Source of the DNA: Vagococcus luciliae
GTDB taxonomy: Bacteria > Bacillota > Bacilli > Lactobacillales > Vagococcaceae
NCBI RefSeq assembly: GCF_024637875.1
Contig: NZ_CP102451.1
Coordinates: 933,001 to 997,000, forward strand
DNA: 64,000 nt
Reading direction: 5' to 3'
This document shows positions 63,279 to 64,000 of the stretch, in pieces (the first letter of the stretch is position 1; every line of letters begins with the position of its first letter). The translations under genes and the position numbers were made by a program. Under the pieces are notes generated by a model, which did not search any database, was not told the origin of the DNA, and saw only the letters and a program-made list of their open reading frames with translations.

Positions 63279-64000
63279 ATGTCAAAACAGCCATTATACA
63301 AAAAAATATATCAAGAACTGAAAAAAGATATACTAACTGGTGTGTATCTTGAAGAAACACAAGTACCAACTGAGTTAGAGTTATCTGAAAAATATGAAGT
63401 TAGTCGTATTACGTCTAAACGAGCATTAATGGAACTTGAAGCAGAAGGACTAATTTACCGCGTACGTGGAAAAGGAAGCTTTGTAAAACAACGTCAAGAA
63501 ACAATGCCACAAGAAAAAAAGAATACTTTACTATTTATCATGCCTTTTGCGCAAAATGAAGGATTAGGAAATTACGCAGAAGGAATACTTGCCTCACTAA
63601 ATACATCAGATTATCGTTTACACATGCAATCTCATGATTGGTTGCAGACTGAGGATGCTCTGTATTTATCAAGTGATTATGCGGGAGTGATTTATTACCC
63701 AATTAATATGCAAGAAAGCATTGATTTTTTATATCAATGTCATATGCAAAATATACCAGTCGTTTTATTAGATAAACAAATCGAAAAAATTCATTACCCT
63801 TGCGTTGTGGCAGATAATGAATCTGGTGGTTCTCTTGCATCAAAAGAGTTAATCAGTAAAGGCTATGATGAGGTTATTTTTGTTAGTGGGACAGGTCTAA
63901 CAGAAAGTTCGTCTGTTCGTGATCGTTACATGGGCTATTTATCAGCAGTTTATGAGGCTTCTTTGACACCTCAACATATTGTGAAAACCCCTTTACAAAC
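63279..64000 (+). CDS. GntR-family regulator with LacI-type sensor domain (3' end outside window)
   Basis: The frame is open from ATG 63279 to the window edge (240 codons seen). The N-terminus is a GntR winged helix (PLYKKIYQELKKDILTG, then PTELELSEKYEVSRITSKRA and GKGSFVKQ). From about residue 80 a periplasmic-binding-like sensor domain begins (KKNTLLFIMPFAQNEGLGNY; VVLLDKQIEKIHYPCVVADN). This fusion is typical of sugar-responsive repressors such as AraR. It is divergent from the two mannosidase genes and separated from them by dyad operators, so it probably senses a mannoside. Start has AAGGAG and GGGAG upstream. Confidence 0.88.
   Translation, partial: MSKQPLYKKIYQELKKDILTGVYLEETQVPTELELSEKYEVSRITSKRALMELEAEGLIYRVRGKGSFVKQRQETMPQEKKNTLLFIMPFAQNEGLGNYAEGILASLNTSDYRLHMQSHDWLQTEDALYLSSDYAGVIYYPINMQESIDFLYQCHMQNIPVVLLDKQIEKIHYPCVVADNESGGSLASKELISKGYDEVIFVSGTGLTESSSVRDRYMGYLSAVYEASLTPQHIVKTPLQ

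Overview
This is an AT-rich, densely coded Gram-positive chromosome segment. The pdhABCD cluster, the deformylase, the trehalose PTS locus, the small SRP RNA next to tadA, and the KxYKxGKxW and LPxTG surface protein signals all point to Lactobacillales. Enterococcaceae is the best fit and a Vagococcus-like organism is plausible. The genus is an inference from remembered protein resemblance; no database was searched.

Layout. 1-1221: two Mg2+ transporter genes, the 3' end of an mgtE-like gene and a corA-like gene. 1249-2965: relics of an ISL3-type and an IS200-type insertion sequence. 3368-9878: a very large LPxTG adhesin with eighteen 261-bp Ig-like repeats, split by a one-base frameshift at a T-run near its 5' end. 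Beyond it lies a second, nearly identical 150-bp piece of the ISL3 relic (10021-10170) and a decayed gene. 10943-17729: housekeeping genes rpsD (with a long leader), a formate/nitrite-type channel, def, a 6-phosphogluconate dehydrogenase, rpsO and pnp. 17778-22414: trehalose repressor, PTS permease and phosphotrehalase with visible operators and a candidate cre. 22456-31993: an AEC carrier, a metal P-type ATPase, a PHP-family gene with an amber codon at position 4, an Mga-like regulator with a GGDEF protein, a zinc peptidase, a PucR-type regulator, tadA, SRP RNA and a cupin.

32271-41708 is the most unusual part. It encodes a complete short-chain acyl-CoA (beta-oxidation or butyrate-type) set: acyl-CoA dehydrogenase, LysR regulator, thiolase, a second acyl-CoA dehydrogenase homologue without the usual catalytic Glu, 3-hydroxyacyl-CoA dehydrogenase, enoyl-CoA hydratase, CoA-transferase, a metallo-beta-lactamase-fold hydrolase and an aquaporin-type channel. 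A 17-bp dyad motif occurs in front of both the first dehydrogenase gene and the thiolase operon (14 of 17 bases shared), which suggests a small regulon. Such pathways are uncommon in lactic acid bacteria.

41793-64000: MgtA-type Mg2+ ATPase, the pyruvate dehydrogenase operon, a SulP transporter without a STAS domain, pyrG with a textbook GGG-start attenuator leader, a DUF1846 protein, a CPBP membrane protease, a Mn2+-type ABC importer behind Fur-like and MntR/DtxR-like boxes, and a mannoside operon (GH38 and GH125 alpha-mannosidases) facing a divergent GntR regulator that runs off the end of the window.

Metabolically the window joins sugar entry (trehalose, mannosides), pyruvate to acetyl-CoA conversion (PDH) and acetyl-CoA/acyl-CoA interconversion. 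It also holds several layers of Mg2+, Mn2+ and other metal handling, and one large, probably variable surface adhesin.
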